A stretch of DNA of 34,221 bases, from assembly GCA_017436865.1 (NCBI GenBank), contig JAFSCH010000095.1, positions 1 through 34,221 on the forward strand, read 5' to 3'. The stretch comes from Lachnospiraceae bacterium (GTDB lineage Bacteria > Bacillota > Clostridia > Lachnospirales > Lachnospiraceae). Below, one piece after another: positions 1-8,709 of this stretch (position 1 is the stretch's first letter; every line of letters begins with the position of its first letter). A program made the translations under genes and the position numbers. A model generated the notes under the pieces. The model saw nothing but the letters and a program-made list of their open reading frames with translations. It made no database searches and had not been told where the DNA came from.

Positions 1-140
1 CCACCTTAGTTGACTTTTTACGCTTCCAGTCGGGTTTTTATTCTCATCCTTCCCCACCTACATTGCGTTTTTCTGCTTCCAGTCGGGAACTTTCTTCTTT
101 TGTCCCCCACCTTCGTTGACTTTTTACGCTTCCAACCGAA
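1..140. repeat. Degenerate tandem repeat, three units of 53 bp
   Basis: Three similar units begin with CCACCT at 1, 54 and 107, an exact 53-bp period. Units 1 and 3 share TTGACTTTTTACGCTTCCA. Units 1 and 2 share GCTTCCAGTCGGG. The array lies just downstream of the comEC stop and probably continues to the left of the window. No start codon with a ribosome site accompanies it, so I do not read it as coding. A function is not evident. Confidence 0.6.
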
Positions 141-170
141 AACTATTACATTTCTCCTCTTCCCCCTTCA

Positions 171-2489
171 TCACTCCCCTTCTATCCACCTCTTTACCTT
201 AATCCTCTCGTCTACTTCCACAATAATCGCTCCACAATCCTTTGTCACCATCACTTTACTTCCTACCTCTGACAATCTTTCAAGCGTCTCTTCATGTGGA
301 TGCCCATAGCTGTTATCTTCCTCACAGGAAATAATCGCAAGCTTTGGCTTTATCTGTTCTAATAGCGCTAGCGTATTTGAATTCCTTGAACCATGATGCG
401 CCACCTTATATAAATGACACTCCCAATTCTCAGGCAATGAATTTACAACCAGATTCTCACCATCTTCTTCTACGTCACCAGTAAACAACGCATGAAATCC
501 ACCATATTCTAACTTCATCACTAACGAATAAGCATTTCTGGAATCAGTAACATAATCCGCCGAAGGATGAAGTACTTCTAACTGCAATTTATCATCCTTC
601 AAAACATCTCCTGCTTCAGCATACATAATGGCAACATGCTTAGTCCTGCACAAAGCCACCAACTCCTCATAGGACTCATCTCGAATCACCGCTTTTGCAA
701 TCACGATCTTATGTACCTTAATTCCACTATCACCCTCTAACAATTCCAATACTCCTGATGTATGATCTTTATCTAAATGTGTCAGAAATACAGCATCTAT
801 CTCCGCTGTCCCTGTCTGCTTTAAAAATGGAATAAGGGTATATTCACCTAACTTCTTCTCAGATGTACTACCACCATCAATTAAATAGTGATGTCCTGTA
901 TCCGTTTCTATCCAAATGCAGTCACCTTGTCCCACATCCAACATCGTAATCGTTAATCCATCATAAGTCTTCTGCGTAAGCAATGCCACTGCCACTAAAA
1001 TCCACATCATCTTAACAGGAAAAGGCAGACATATCTTATTCTTCCAAGTATATTTACAATTTTTGTGTATTATAAATAGCGATAATACAACTACATAAAA
1101 AATAACGATTCTCCAAGTCTCCGGTTCTCCTACAATCCAGCTTGCACCCGGAAGTTCCATGGACCATTCACACAATATCTCAAATATTCGTAAGCATACT
1201 TGACACCCATATGCAAAAAGTTGCGCAACACCTTCACAAATTATCCCTAATTCGCTCCCTCCTCCTACTTTTCCAAACAGCATGCTAGCAAGTGCGTCTC
1301 CAATACCACCCGTAAGCATACACCCAAGTCCCATAGCCATTACCAGACTCATCGCCGGAATAATGAGCATATTTAATATGAAAGAATAGATTGGAAACTC
1401 ATAATAGACGGAAAGCATAATTGGAAAATGTATCAGAAATATACTTCCGCTTCCAAGAAGTGATTCTCTTACTTTACTACACCATAAATTTTTCCTATAT
1501 TCTCTTCTTTTTTGAATTCTCTTATTTAAAAAAATTTGTTTGGTATCTGTTTTTAATACATCATACATACAGCCAATTCCAACAATTGCCCCAAAAGACA
1601 ACAAGAATCCTGCATGATAAATATACAATGGCTGTTCTAATAGTATCCCTACTGCTGCCAAGGCAAGTGCTGTCAGCATGTCATAGGTTCTATGTAATAC
1701 CTCTGCTCCCATTTTCAATGCAAACATAAAAATGGCACGAAAAGCCGAAGCACTAGAACCAACCATATCCCCATACATAATCATGACAGCAACGGCAAGT
1801 AACGTCGACAAAACAACTGGCACTCGCATTTTCTTTAACAACTTATAAAGTCCCATCCCGATCAAGGAAATATGTAAGCCTGATATTGCTAGAATGTGTG
1901 AAACCCCACTTCTCTGATAAAGCTGCTTACTCTCCTTATCCAGCTCTGTCTTATTTCCTAGAATCATAGCTTTCATAATAGAAGCATCCTTCTCCGACAT
2001 CGTTTTCTCAAACACACTTTCCATACATCTTCGCAAGCGGTATAATCCTTCATAATATTTTGAATATGTACTACTCTCTGCCAGAATCTCTACCTTCTTC
2101 AGAGATAAGCCAATATTTTGAATACGATAATACATCTCCTGATCAAAACCACCCGGATTTCGTACAGAACGAAAGCAAGCAACCGTACCACTTACTAACA
2201 CATTACTTCCAAGTCGAGGCTCTTTTCCTTTTTCTATGTAACAAAGTATCCCCGTATCCTCTTTTAAATTCAAATCATTGATTGGAATATTCGTCGAACT
2301 GACGTGATTGACATTTCTTAGATAGAGTATGAGACCATAATATCCATACTCCTTATGATATACCTCGCCGGTATAGATAACCTCACTGCCGTCCTCTATC
2401 TTCATAGAGTTCGGCAATGATGCCATTTGCAAACTAATAAAAACAGATACCACAAATGCTACACATACTAAGCATAGTGGTCTTCTCAT
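171..2489 (-). CDS. comEC: ComEC/Rec2 competence DNA channel
   Basis: This 772-residue polytopic membrane protein is the channel that carries single-stranded DNA across the cytoplasmic membrane during natural transformation. An N-terminal membrane segment is followed by a DUF4131/OB-like region (about 35-160) with the characteristic NPGGFD at 111-116. The competence domain (about 180-440) has ISGLHISLIG near 202. The C-terminal metallo-beta-lactamase domain (about 515-760) has the metal motif HLDKDH at 571-576. Length is normal for full ComEC. It is the last gene of a block starting with a comEA-like gene. The chosen ATG gives a sensible hydrophobic N-terminus but has no clear Shine-Dalgarno sequence. 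A 12-bp inverted repeat lies directly upstream. Family assignment is firm; whether the organism is actually competent cannot be told. Confidence 0.93.
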   Translation of the reverse strand: MRRPLCLVCVAFVVSVFISLQMASLPNSMKIEDGSEVIYTGEVYHKEYGYYGLILYLRNVNHVSSTNIPINDLNLKEDTGILCYIEKGKEPRLGSNVLVSGTVACFRSVRNPGGFDQEMYYRIQNIGLSLKKVEILAESSTYSKYYEGLYRLRRCMESVFEKTMSEKDASIMKAMILGNKTELDKESKQLYQRSGVSHILAISGLHISLIGMGLYKLLKKMRVPVVLSTLLAVAVMIMYGDMVGSSASAFRAIFMFALKMGAEVLHRTYDMLTALALAAVGILLEQPLYIYHAGFLLSFGAIVGIGCMYDVLKTDTKQIFLNKRIQKRREYRKNLWCSKVRESLLGSGSIFLIHFPIMLSVYYEFPIYSFILNMLIIPAMSLVMAMGLGCMLTGGIGDALASMLFGKVGGGSELGIICEGVAQLFAYGCQVCLRIFEILCEWSMELPGASWIVGEPETWRIVIFYVVVLSLFIIHKNCKYTWKNKICLPFPVKMMWILVAVALLTQKTYDGLTITMLDVGQGDCIWIETDTGHHYLIDGGSTSEKKLGEYTLIPFLKQTGTAEIDAVFLTHLDKDHTSGVLELLEGDSGIKVHKIVIAKAVIRDESYEELVALCRTKHVAIMYAEAGDVLKDDKLQLEVLHPSADYVTDSRNAYSLVMKLEYGGFHALFTGDVEEDGENLVVNSLPENWECHLYKVAHHGSRNSNTLALLEQIKPKLAIISCEEDNSYGHPHEETLERLSEVGSKVMVTKDCGAIIVEVDERIKVKRWIEGE

Positions 2490-2502
2490 AAACGTTTAAG
2501 CA

Positions 2503-2560
2503 GTAGACTGTATTATCTATCAAAAATATCATATAATACTTTGCACAAAATACGGTCTAC
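2503..2560. promoter_or_regulatory. Inverted repeat in front of comEC
   Basis: GTAGACTGTATT (2503-2514) and AATACGGTCTAC (2549-2560) are inverted arms of 12 bp with one G.T-type mismatch and a 34-nt AT-rich loop. They sit in the 149-bp gap between the GerMN gene and comEC, ending 14 bp before the comEC ATG. No T-run follows in the comEC direction, so it is not a normal terminator. It may be an operator or a leader hairpin limiting comEC translation. That role is inferred. Confidence 0.45.
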
Positions 2561-2638
2561 CATATTCTCCTTTCCTCACCTTATTCCACATTCAACATCT
2601 CTCAATCAGACATGAATGTATCAAACAAATTGTTACTC

Positions 2639-3574
2639 TTATTGAACCAAATCCAAATTACGCTCATACAATGTAGTGAGTTCGTATTTATCAAGGAATT
2701 TTAATTCTTTATTTCCTTCTATCGAAATTTCTACTTTGTTCACATTACTCAATTCTACCAAAGAATTTACAATAGAATAAATTGTAACATCGCTTGTCAC
2801 ATTATTAACAGGCGTCAATATATCCTTACTAAAGTTTAAATAGCAGACTCCATCTTTTACAGTAATTCCTAATAACTTTGTAGCAGGATTGATCGTAGGA
2901 TATGACTCATCACTTGCTGGTCCAGCCAACAGCTGTTCTACCACCAAACGTTCCATGGAAATATTAGATATATCCATATTAAAAGCAAGACTTCGATTAA
3001 CTGCAATCAACTTATCTCCTGTTTCATTAGCAAAATACAGTCTAACTTTTGCCTGTTCATAAGAATCCGTATTTTTCTGTCCTGCATAATCAATAAACAT
3101 ATCTGCTGTCATAATCCCCACTGCATTTCCCATAGTATCAAGCAACGGCTCTCCATTTACCGTTAACATCACATACTCCACTTCCGGAATGGATGTCAAG
3201 CTTCGCACGATAGCAGCTCTTGTAAGCACCTCTGTTGTCTTAGAAAGTTCCTTATATTTCTCTCCTAATGCAACGGTAACCTGTGTTCCCTCGAACGCAT
3301 AGTTAACAATATTTATACCTCCTGGGAGTGTTGCCTCTAATTCCTTATTATTCGGAACCGCACTCAAAAGAGTCAACACCTCTACTATCATTTCCTTGGT
3401 CGATGTTCCCTGTAAATAATGTACTTCGGGAACAATCTTAGTTTCACTCTTATTTAAGTAAGATATTTCTGCCGGTGTTCCTTGCTGTTCCTTATCTCCA
3501 CAGGCTGTCAAACATAGAACAAGCAGACCTATCAACAGCAATAACCCATATCTTCTTTTTCTTACTATCAACAT
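2639..3574 (-). CDS. GerMN-domain lipoprotein downstream of sensor kinase
   Basis: This is a 311-residue exported lipoprotein. A basic N-terminus and hydrophobic stretch end in the lipobox LTAC, placing the lipidated cysteine at residue 25. The rest looks like two GerMN domains (about 55-160 and 170-300), a module found in the spore protein GerM and in actinobacterial LpqB. It begins 53 bp after the sensor kinase stop and is probably co-transcribed with it. Because kinase and GerMN protein are adjacent, it may modulate or be sensed by the kinase, as proposed for LpqB and MtrB; this is inference. A direct germination role is equally possible. The ribosome site is weak. Confidence 0.8.
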   Translation of the reverse strand: MLIVRKRRYGLLLLIGLLVLCLTACGDKEQQGTPAEISYLNKSETKIVPEVHYLQGTSTKEMIVEVLTLLSAVPNNKELEATLPGGINIVNYAFEGTQVTVALGEKYKELSKTTEVLTRAAIVRSLTSIPEVEYVMLTVNGEPLLDTMGNAVGIMTADMFIDYAGQKNTDSYEQAKVRLYFANETGDKLIAVNRSLAFNMDISNISMERLVVEQLLAGPASDESYPTINPATKLLGITVKDGVCYLNFSKDILTPVNNVTSDVTIYSIVNSLVELSNVNKVEISIEGNKELKFLDKYELTTLYERNLDLVQ

Positions 3575-3627
3575 AACTTCACACTTTCCATACTAAAATG
3601 CAACACATTCACGAAATTGCTGAATCT

Positions 3628-5112
3628 TTATGTTGCAATATAAGACAGAGGAATCTTCACAGTAAAAGTAGTTCCCACGCCTTCCTCACTCTTAACATTA
3701 ATAGATCCTCTATGCATCAAAATAGCATTTCGTGTAATCGCAAGACCAAGACCTGTTCCTCCTATCTCTCTGGAATGAGACTTGTCTACACGATAGAATC
3801 TCTCATAAATATGTTCTATCGATTCCTGAGGAATACCGATTCCTGAATCCGATATTTCAATCGAAAAATACTTATGATCTGCATCCAATATGACTTTTAC
3901 CCATCCACCATCTACATTATATTTGATACCGTTTTCCACAAGATTAGAAAGCGCGAGTGTCAGCTTGACTTCATCAACTTCTGCACTTACCTTTCTACGG
4001 CTTTCAAAAATAAGCTGTACATTAGCTCTTGCTGCAATCGGTCCAAGACGTTTAAGCATAAGCTCTACAATTGCATTGATGTCCATTGGTTCTACATTCA
4101 TATCTGCCGAAGTTCTTGTCATCTTAACCAAAGAAAGCAAATCTGTTATAATCTTATTCTCTCTGTCTATCTCTTCTGCTATATCCGTCATGAATTCACG
4201 ATAAAGTTCATTAGGAACCTCCTCCTGCGCAAGAAGTGAGTCCGCCAACACCTTCATCGAAGCCAAAGGAGTTTTCAATTCATGCGACACATTTGATACA
4301 AATTCCTGTCTAGAATCGTCCAAAACTTTCATACGCCCCATCATTTGATTGAAAGCATCTCCGATGTGCTCCGTTTCAATGTATTCCGTTACATGAATTT
4401 CTTCATCCGTAAATCCATTCTTTACCTCATTAATAGCTTCCGTAATTTTTTCAAAAGGCCTTAGTAATCTCTGACTTAAAAAATAAGCAATTCCAAACAG
4501 AATAACAACGGACAAGATTTCAATAATAAAAGCTCTACTTTCGAGATATTCGTAACTTGTAATAATACTATCCATGGAAACACTAGTAAGCATAACCCCT
4601 ACAACACGTGGCGGTTGATTCTGTGAACTTGTAGTATTTTTTACAAACTCCGTAACAAGTTTTTCTTCAATTGGAACCACTATCTCTATATAATTTTTCT
4701 GCGTAATATTACTAGATACACCATTCCCTTTAAAGCAACGTATAATCGGCTCTGAAATAATCGTTTTCCCTTCGCTAATCCCGTAGGTATCCTTTATAAT
4801 CTTCAAATTACTGTCGATAATCAGTACACGCCCATCATATAAGTTCGATAGCTGAGCCAACTCCGCATTCACCACATCATTGCTGTTATCGTGCATATAG
4901 TTATAGGTAAGAAGATGATCCGCAATAATTCTTACCTGTGTCTGAACCTCACTCGTTCTTACGGATATGGCGTTATTCATATACTGCTCCATAATCCCAA
5001 AATGAATTAGGATTCCCGGAATCATTCCTACTACCATAATAATCAGAAACAATCTGAAACGAAGACTTCTAAATATCTTAATCTGTCCTATCTTCTCTTT
5101 AAGCTCTGACAC
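3628..5112 (-). CDS. Membrane sensor histidine kinase (HAMP, HisKA, HATPase)
   Basis: This 494-residue kinase has two membrane helices (about 20-40 and 194-214) around an extracytoplasmic sensor region. A HAMP linker (about 212-265) follows, then a HisKA dimerisation domain with the phospho-acceptor His277 in SNVSHELKTPL. The C-terminal HATPase domain shows the N box (NLVENGIKYN), G1 (DSGIGIP) and G2 (GGTGLGLAI). It probably phosphorylates the OmpR-type regulator 11 bp upstream. The start codon is GTG, following GGGG 8 nt away. Architecture is WalK/PhoR-like, and the downstream GerMN lipoprotein also recalls MtrB. The signal sensed is unknown. Confidence 0.92.
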   Translation of the reverse strand: MSELKEKIGQIKIFRSLRFRLFLIIMVVGMIPGILIHFGIMEQYMNNAISVRTSEVQTQVRIIADHLLTYNYMHDNSNDVVNAELAQLSNLYDGRVLIIDSNLKIIKDTYGISEGKTIISEPIIRCFKGNGVSSNITQKNYIEIVVPIEEKLVTEFVKNTTSSQNQPPRVVGVMLTSVSMDSIITSYEYLESRAFIIEILSVVILFGIAYFLSQRLLRPFEKITEAINEVKNGFTDEEIHVTEYIETEHIGDAFNQMMGRMKVLDDSRQEFVSNVSHELKTPLASMKVLADSLLAQEEVPNELYREFMTDIAEEIDRENKIITDLLSLVKMTRTSADMNVEPMDINAIVELMLKRLGPIAARANVQLIFESRRKVSAEVDEVKLTLALSNLVENGIKYNVDGGWVKVILDADHKYFSIEISDSGIGIPQESIEHIYERFYRVDKSHSREIGGTGLGLAITRNAILMHRGSINVKSEEGVGTTFTVKIPLSYIAT

Positions 5113-5123
5113 AATCCCAGCCC

Positions 5124-5813
5124 CTAATCCTTATAATAATATCCAACGCCCCACTTTGTATGTACATACCTTGGTTCGCTTGGATTATTCTCTATCTTTT
5201 CACGCAGTCTTCTAATATGCACATCTACCGTTCTTACATCACCTGGATAATCCCTTCCCCATACAATATCCAAAAGTCTATCTCTACCATAGACCTTATT
5301 GGGATTCGTAACCAAAAGCTCTAATACGTCAAATTCTTTTGCCGTCAGATTTACTTCTTTATCATTAATATACAATCGTTTTCCACCACAATCTAACAGC
5401 AGTTCTCCTGCTTCCACAAAACGATCCTTCTTTTTACGCTCTGCCTTTCCTGATGTTCTTCGCATAATTGCTTTAATTCTTGCCTTCACCTCTAAAATAT
5501 TAAACGGCTTAGTTATATAATCATCTGCTCCATATTCAAGACCCATAATTTTATCCATATCATCGCCTTTAGCAGTTAACATAACAATAGGTACATCTGA
5601 AAATTCCCTAATTTGTTGGCAAACCTCAAGTCCCGTCAGCTTTGGTAACATAATATCCAATAAAATCAAATCAAACTCACTATCCTTTACCTTCTCCAAA
5701 GCTTCCTCTCCATCATATGCACATTCCACTTCCATATCATCCTGCTCTAAGCTAAAACGAATTCCCTTAACAATTAACTTTTCATCATCTACAACCAATA
5801 CTCTTTTTGCCAT
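5124..5813 (-). CDS. OmpR/PhoB-family response regulator
   Basis: This is a 229-residue DNA-binding response regulator. The receiver domain (1-115) has the acidic pocket DD at 9-10, phospho-acceptor Asp53 in LLDIMLPKLTG, Thr80 and Lys102 in YITKPF. A winged-helix output domain (about 130-228) ends in the typical VRTVDVHIRRLREKIE and VGYYYKD segments. It sits between the comEA-like gene (58 bp upstream) and its likely partner kinase (11 bp downstream). AGGAG lies 10 nt before the ATG. Targets are not visible, but placement among competence genes raises the possibility that it controls this cluster. Confidence 0.94.
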   Translation of the reverse strand: MAKRVLVVDDEKLIVKGIRFSLEQDDMEVECAYDGEEALEKVKDSEFDLILLDIMLPKLTGLEVCQQIREFSDVPIVMLTAKGDDMDKIMGLEYGADDYITKPFNILEVKARIKAIMRRTSGKAERKKKDRFVEAGELLLDCGGKRLYINDKEVNLTAKEFDVLELLVTNPNKVYGRDRLLDIVWGRDYPGDVRTVDVHIRRLREKIENNPSEPRYVHTKWGVGYYYKD

Positions 5814-5835
5814 AATATCTGCACTCCTGCTTCTA

Positions 5836-5862
5836 GTTACTATTTACTTCTCAACAGTAAAC
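5836..5862. repeat. Possible diverged copy of the 27-nt palindromic hairpin
   Basis: This 27-nt segment in the comEA-regulator gap has arms GTTACT and AGTAAAC that pair with one bulged base. It has the same length and gap-located position as the repeats at 17881, 22561, 27553 and 31805, but its loop (TTACTTC in place of GTACCTTC) only partly matches. It may belong to the family or be coincidental. Confidence 0.3.
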
Positions 5863-5871
5863 TTATTCTTT

Positions 5872-6549
5872 TTATATTGTAATTTGATTCTTGATTTTTT
5901 CAAAAAGACCTTCTTTAATACCAGCAACTTTCTTGATTCCATCAATACTTTGAAACAATCCGTTTTCTTCTCTGTATGCAATAATGGCTAATGCTCTGCT
6001 TTCTCCGATTCCTGTCAAGGTTGTAAGCTCCTGCACCGTTGCAGTATTAATATTTACCAACCCCTGTTGCTGCCCTATATTGCCTGTCGTCATAACTGCA
6101 TCACTTTTACTTCGTTCTTTGACCTCTTCTTTGGTCAGAATCTGTATTTGTTCTCCATCTTGTACCACTCTGGCAAGGTTCTGACTGGTTACATCTGCTG
6201 TTTCCAACATGCCACCTGATTCATCAATTAGTTCAAAAAGTCTACTCCCTTCTGCAATCTGATACACGCCAGGTTCTGTTACTGCACCACAAATATATAC
6301 ATATATCATATCCACCTGTGAATCTGTCATCTCTTCCAAAGTTCCATATACTTCTTCTGACTGATCAACACCCTCTTCAGACAATAACTCTACTTCTATC
6401 GTTTTTCCCTCTCGTTCCCATGAGATGTCATCTTGCGAGGCACTTTTACAACCACTTAAAAGCATACAATAAGAAAGCACTCCAACAAGTACTTTCCCTA
6501 ACTTTTTGTTTATTAACTTTTTCTTATTCTTACATAGTTCTTTTAACAT
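5872..6549 (-). CDS. comEA: ComEA-like DNA-binding lipoprotein (SLBB + helix-hairpin-helix)
   Basis: This 225-residue surface protein should bind double-stranded DNA outside the membrane and deliver it to ComEC. The N-terminus ends in LLSGC with the cysteine at residue 34, so it looks lipid-anchored; B. subtilis ComEA instead uses a membrane helix. An SLBB domain (about 82-140, with VYICGAVTEPGVYQI) is followed by the ComEA-type helix-hairpin-helix region (about 165-225), seen in VNINTATVQELTTLTGIG and IKKVAGI. It is first in a five-gene minus-strand block ending in comEC. GGAGG precedes the ATG, with a sigma-A-like promoter upstream. Assignment is good; the lipid anchor is inferred from the lipobox. 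Confidence 0.88.
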   Translation of the reverse strand: MLKELCKNKKKLINKKLGKVLVGVLSYCMLLSGCKSASQDDISWEREGKTIEVELLSEEGVDQSEEVYGTLEEMTDSQVDMIYVYICGAVTEPGVYQIAEGSRLFELIDESGGMLETADVTSQNLARVVQDGEQIQILTKEEVKERSKSDAVMTTGNIGQQQGLVNINTATVQELTTLTGIGESRALAIIAYREENGLFQSIDGIKKVAGIKEGLFEKIKNQITI

Positions 6550-6603
6550 GATTCCTCCACCTTTATCGTGTAATCATCATAAAAGCCCCTCTATGCATAT
6601 CCT

Positions 6604-6632
6604 ATTCTATGATAAATCGTGTCCAAGCACAA
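6604..6632 (-). promoter_or_regulatory. Predicted sigma-A promoter of the comEA block
   Basis: On the minus strand, -35 TTGTGC (6627-6632) and -10 TAGAAT (6604-6609) are separated by 17 bp, about 55 bp upstream of the comEA ATG. Initiation would be near 6597. Called by eye. Confidence 0.45.
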
Positions 6633-6706
6633 TACTACATTTCATTTTTTTTAAATTTGTGCTATACACAAATTCTCTACCGAAAAACCTTTCCTTTATA
6701 GCTACT

Positions 6707-7141
6707 TCATTTTTCCCACTTAAAAAGCACAAAACCACCTATGGCTATCAATGCTCCAATTACTTTTCTCCAACTAAAAGGTTGTTTATCTACGCCAAAC
6801 AGTCCTAAAACCTCAATAAAATATGCCACAATCAACTGCGCAATCACAATCAACATAACCGCTTTCGCCGGTCCCAAAGCATCCATACTCTTGATAACTG
6901 TCAGTGTAATAAAAGCCCCCATCGCACCTCCAAGCAGAAAATATTTTGGCTCTACAGTCAGTAATGACTTAAAAGATGTCCGGTCTGATATAAACCATGC
7001 TCCGATGCATACTAAAAAAGCTGTAAACTGAACAAATGCATTTGCAACCCAAATACTTGAGTTATCTGTGACCTTCGTATTAAATACTCCTTGTACACTC
7101 ATCAAGGTTCCCGATAACAAGGCAATAAAAAATCCAATCAT
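6707..7141 (-). CDS. DUF606/YdcZ-type DMT superfamily transporter
   Basis: This 144-residue membrane protein has four predicted helices and begins MIGFFIALLSGTLMSVQGVFN, typical of the short DMT proteins of the DUF606 (YdcZ) family, which act as half-size transporters. Length fits the family. It stands alone between the solute-binding protein gene and comEA, with 135 bp upstream and 157 bp downstream and no clear strong promoter. The substrate is unknown. Related proteins often occur as pairs, but no partner is present here. Confidence 0.82.
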   Translation of the reverse strand: MIGFFIALLSGTLMSVQGVFNTKVTDNSSIWVANAFVQFTAFLVCIGAWFISDRTSFKSLLTVEPKYFLLGGAMGAFITLTVIKSMDALGPAKAVMLIVIAQLIVAYFIEVLGLFGVDKQPFSWRKVIGALIAIGGFVLFKWEK

Positions 7142-7276
7142 ATTAGCAAACCTCTTTCTTTCCGTTTACATATATGATTGGATTATTTATCTCTTTTTAT
7201 TCATTAGAAAAATCTAGCTTATGTAGCGCTTTATCAACACCAGAATGCACTTTCCACATTCTTTACCCTTATATAA

Positions 7277-8650
7277 CTATTCTTCGCCTGCTGTTTCACC
7301 CTCTGGTAACAGTTCAACCACCGGCGTTACCAATTCCTGTTCCGTTACAGGCTCACCTGCAAGCTGTGTCTTAATCTGCTCAGACAGTACTTTTAGTTCT
7401 TCATTGGCATCTTCTCCGCTCCATACTTTAGCAAAACAAATTTCTAATTCTACCCAGAAATTACTTGTTTCTACCATCTTTGGAATCGAGGCAGATTTTG
7501 CGTAATTTTGTGAAAATGCCATTATATTATTATTGGCATATTCAGTCTGTATTCTTGCTGGAAGCTTTCCTGTCTTTTCATATAACTCATTACCATCTTC
7601 CTTTGCAAGATACTCAATAAAACGATTCGCAGCTTCTTTTTGCTTGGAATATCCATTCACAACCAGCGCATTTGTTACAGACATTCCTTTGGTTGTAAGC
7701 TCCGTATTAATGTCCGGTATGTTTGCAATGCCATACTCATATGCAAATTCGCCGTTTTCTTTTGCTTCCTCAAGCTTTTTCATACAATCACTCGTTGCAA
7801 TCGTGTATATTGTTTTTCCCTCAAGAAACTCCTGCATAATCGTATCATAGTTAGTCTCCTTTGTATCAATAGAGAAAAACTGATTTAAATCTTGATATAC
7901 CGAAAGACTTGCAATCGCATCTTCGTTGTAAATATCAATCTCTTCACTATTATCTCCGGCTATTCCACCAACAGAGATGTAATTTCCAATAAAGAAATAG
8001 TTATAAAAAATATCCGAAACGTCCCATCGGAAGAAATATTCTACATTTTCCGGTGTTGAATACTGATCTGCAAAGTTCAAAATATCTGCTATTGATCCCG
8101 GAACCAACTCATCTGCATTAGTCAGTGTTTCTTCCGCCTCTACGATCTGTTCCAAATATGTTTTGTTATATAACAACGCACTCGTCTCAAAATACAATGG
8201 ATAACCAAGATACTTCCCATGATAAGAAACTGCATTTTGTGCCGCCTGACTATAATATTTACTATCGGTCAAATCTGAAACTGAATTCAGTTCTGTCGCC
8301 AAACCTGCAAGATATGCCTTTTCCAACGAATCATTCGTAAGGATAAATACATCCGGTGCATCCTCTTTTGCCTCGACACTTGCCTGATTAATTGCTTCCA
8401 GATACTCCAACCCCGATACCAACATTGGCTCTACTCGGATATCTGTTGTTTCATAAAAGCTTACTGCCTTACTATTCAAATAATCTGTTAATCCTGCATC
8501 GGTATACCACAAATGTACTGTTTCCTTCTGAACCACACCAAATGAAAGCTCTTTTCCTTTTTGGCCGGAAAATAGGATACCAAATAAACAAACAGCTACC
8601 AACACTAATACAATTGCCAGTACGGATATTCGTTTTTTTCTCGTATTCAT
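7277..8650 (-). CDS. Extracellular solute-binding protein, family 1 (orphan)
   Basis: This is a predicted sugar-type ABC substrate-binding protein of about 457 residues. After a basic start and one hydrophobic segment, the body carries family 1 traits: VHLWYTD near the start of the mature part, DVFILTND, a central YPLYFETSALLYNK, and a C-terminal region with NALVVNGYSKQKEAANRFI. I prefer the ATG at 8650 (MNTRKK), preceded by AGAAGGA, over the in-frame ATG at 8683, which has no ribosome site. No lipobox with a proper small residue before the cysteine is seen, so it may be held by an uncleaved signal anchor. It follows argD closely with no permease or ATPase gene nearby, which is unusual. Confidence 0.82.
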   Translation of the reverse strand: MNTRKKRISVLAIVLVLVAVCLFGILFSGQKGKELSFGVVQKETVHLWYTDAGLTDYLNSKAVSFYETTDIRVEPMLVSGLEYLEAINQASVEAKEDAPDVFILTNDSLEKAYLAGLATELNSVSDLTDSKYYSQAAQNAVSYHGKYLGYPLYFETSALLYNKTYLEQIVEAEETLTNADELVPGSIADILNFADQYSTPENVEYFFRWDVSDIFYNYFFIGNYISVGGIAGDNSEEIDIYNEDAIASLSVYQDLNQFFSIDTKETNYDTIMQEFLEGKTIYTIATSDCMKKLEEAKENGEFAYEYGIANIPDINTELTTKGMSVTNALVVNGYSKQKEAANRFIEYLAKEDGNELYEKTGKLPARIQTEYANNNIMAFSQNYAKSASIPKMVETSNFWVELEICFAKVWSGEDANEELKVLSEQIKTQLAGEPVTEQELVTPVVELLPEGETAGEE

Positions 8651-8709
8651 TCTAATACCTATGTCCTTCTTTCTAATAAGCATACATAACTATTCTATAT
8701 CTTTGGTTG

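Noticed and set aside
6655-6685. AATTTGTG/CACAAATT hairpin as terminator of the DMT gene
   Set aside because: In the DMT direction the stem is followed by A and not T, so it does not fit an intrinsic terminator.
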